From NCBI GenBank assembly GCA_964017195.1, contig OZ024900.1, positions 32,256,641 through 32,320,640 of the forward strand: DNA of 64,000 bases, read 5' to 3'. Positions within the stretch are counted from its first letter, which is position 1, and each line of letters begins with the position of its first letter. The notes under the pieces are model-generated. The model was not told the DNA's origin. It saw only the letters and a program-made list of their open reading frames with translations, and did no database searches. The translations under genes were made by a program, and so were the position numbers. Of the stretch, positions 61,962 through 64,000 are shown one piece after another. The stretch is from Siderastrea radians (lineage: Eukaryota; Cnidaria; Anthozoa; Scleractinia; Rhizangiidae).

Positions 61962-63380
61962 TTTTTTGGCAGAAGTTTCGCAAAAGTATGCTCTCCACAG
62001 AAGTGGGCATTGTTCAGTCGAGCTCTTAATTGTTTGAAATTACACTGGGGGAGACAAAAGTGAATTCATTTTGCTGAAACTAGCTGCTAATTGTCTGAAT
62101 CTACTCGCCAAATTGACATAGAAATAGCTGCACTTGGAGATGTTGATGTGAATTCGTTTTACTTAAGTGTAATAGAACTTGGTTAAAGTTTTACATCAGT
62201 CAGCCACTATTTAAACGTTCAGCGATCTCCTTATTCTTAGAGCCAATTCGATGACTTGAATTACGTCTTTTGTTTGAAATCCTAATTGATGAAAATTTCT
62301 CGGAAGAAATTTGTTTTTGTCTTGACGAAATGTGATTGTCCACTGAACCTACACACTGTACTACAACAAAAATCGTTGTTGAATTGTTGATCGCTGAACG
62401 TCTAGGTATAAACTTCAGTAGCTTTCACTTCAGTGATGTGGCAAAAGGTGAAGTTTTTGAGAGGCTCTGACATTTTATCAAAGCAGATTTATCGCAGTTT
62501 GCAACCTCAGTGACGCCAAATTTTAAAATAATTTTCCAGTTGTTCAAATTCTTAGCTAAAAGACGTTTATTTCCCATTGGTATCAAATGCAATTGTCTAG
62601 AATTTGCTTTACGGTTTGGAATAAATTTAATTCGGCTTGCATTTAAAGTACAGTGTATTTCTCGCTGTCCAAATCATCGTTCTTTTAATAACAGAATTGG
62701 TTGCTGAAAATTTACGTTGACCGGTGCAACAAACCGTATGTCAGAGCCTCCTTAAAAAATTCACGTTTGCAGCATCTACTGATTAATTTCTTGTTTACAA
62801 GAGAACAACGGCATTTTCCAAATTGCGTTCTTGTTAATCGAATCAGTTATGACAATTTATTCTCGGTCGTTGTAAAATAACAAAATACATTTCCATTTAA
62901 ATATTTTTGGCTTATTTGTGTGGAAAGAAAATTTTAAGCATTTGCTAAGTTTGAATGCCTGTGTTCTTTTGTCGTCTTGGGAGCTTATTTATATAAAACC
63001 TGTTGTCTGGTTTAGAGGAAGGCCTTTTTTAATGGTATTGACCAGTTATACAGACCACAAAACAAACCCTTTGTTTCACACAAATTGTTTTCATCGAACC
63101 CGTGTATTGAAGGAAAGCAGATCTATTTCAACAATATATTTCGTCCTTGATTAAAATTTCAGAAAAATATAGCAGTGCGATAGCTTCCCCATCACACAGA
63201 ATGATATGTAACAAACGATCGCTGTTTGAATCGATTTTTTGTGCCAAAGGTTTCTTCTTTTTTGTACGTCGATAACAAATTGTCTAAATTACCTGAAGTC
63301 GATGAGCCGTTCATTGTCATTTAATCAACAACTTCAGTGAAGAATTTAAACAAATTCGAATACAACTTTTTCACCGCTTT
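61962..63380. other. Flanking DNA, no gene recognised
   Basis: AT-rich, with no recognisable coding, RNA or transposon feature. It would be the 3' UTR and downstream flank if the terminal exon at 61799-61961 is real. Confidence 0.4.
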
Positions 63381-63383
63381 CAT

Positions 63384-63835
63384 TAAACAGTGGTCTTATT
63401 TGACACTGCGTGGTTAAATTGTGAAAAAAAAATCATAACTTGTCGGCACTCGGCAATGTATACTTTGACAAACGAAATTCAAGAATTTGGGACAAATTAC
63501 TGAACGTCGAACGAACAAGAAATCGACTTTGTGATTTAATTCATGTCGTTGTTTCAGTTGCAATTACCTTTTTCATGTATTATTCAAAATTGTCTTGTGA
63601 AAAGACAAGTTTCAAAGGGAAAAGAAAATTTTCAGTTTATATTAAACAGTGGTCCTATTTGACAATGCTTTGACACACGAAATTCAAGAATTTGTGACAA
63701 ATTACTAAACGTCGAATGAACAAGAAATCGACTTTGATTTAATTGTTGTCGTTGTTTCAATTGCAAATTTCCTTTTTCATGTATTATTCAAAATTGTCTT
63801 GTGAAAAGTCAAGTTTCAAAGGGAAACATTTTTGA
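63384..63835 (+). repeat. Tandem duplication, unit about 205 bp
   Basis: A block starting TTTGACAAACGAAATTCAAG at 63464 is repeated from 63669 (TTTGACACACGAAATTCAAG) through TTGTCTTGTGAAAAGTCAAG and TTTCAAAGGGAAA. The preceding phrase ATTAAACAGTGGTCTTATTT (63384) also recurs at 63640, showing an older, larger duplication with a roughly 50-bp deletion. Confidence 0.85.
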
Positions 63836-64000
63836 AAAATTTTGTTTTGTGTCACTTGTTTCTGCAATTGATACAAACCAAATCAACAACAACGTCAAAA
63901 TGTCCTTCGCCTACATAGTTTTTTTGTTTCATTTTAAAATGTCTCTCTCCAAGGTTCCTTATTGATTTTGGAGAATGTTGTTTTGTTTTGTTGTTGCCGG

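Overview
The window is animal nuclear DNA: intron-rich, AT-rich and full of short transposable elements. The protein relationships and the style of the repeats (palindromic MITEs, tRNA-headed SINEs, pentanucleotide arrays) suggest a cnidarian, most likely an anthozoan such as a stony coral. That placement is inference; no species can be named from the sequence alone.

Layout. (1) 1-4370: intergenic DNA with no recognisable gene, carrying two copies of a C-rich repeat. (2) 4381-5313, minus strand: an intronless gene for an RWD domain protein of the RWDD2 family. (3) 5314-5562: a head-to-head spacer of about 250 bp, probably a shared promoter, which also holds a likely 5' UTR intron and a small uORF for the next gene. 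(4) 5563-52275, plus strand: one complete gene for the lipid kinase PIKfyve. I traced it through 39 coding exons plus one doubtful optional exon, with consistent splice sites and reading phase, giving about 2436 residues. FYVE, DEP, chaperonin-like, Cys/His-rich and PIPK kinase regions are all present in the family order. (5) 52276-64000: downstream DNA dominated by a 106-bp satellite, a LINE 3' fragment, MITEs and tandem repeats. It also holds scattered helix-rich plus-strand exon candidates of unknown identity (56.8-62.0 kb).

The two confident genes share a promoter region, but nothing in the sequence shows that they work together. PIKfyve makes PI(3,5)P2 on endosomes. RWDD2 proteins have no well-defined reaction.

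The introns hold most of the unusual material: a 680-bp ACCAT pentamer array, an 8-bp GGCTACGT minisatellite, a MITE expanded internally by 101-bp repeats, a tandem repeat derived from an exon-intron border, a decayed hAT-type transposase, several long palindromes and tRNA-derived SINEs. The one structure of broader interest outside the gene is a 430-bp Harbinger-like element with TTA target duplications, inserted into an otherwise continuous coiled-coil reading frame. I found no CRISPR array, no prokaryotic operon and no clearly new biochemical system.
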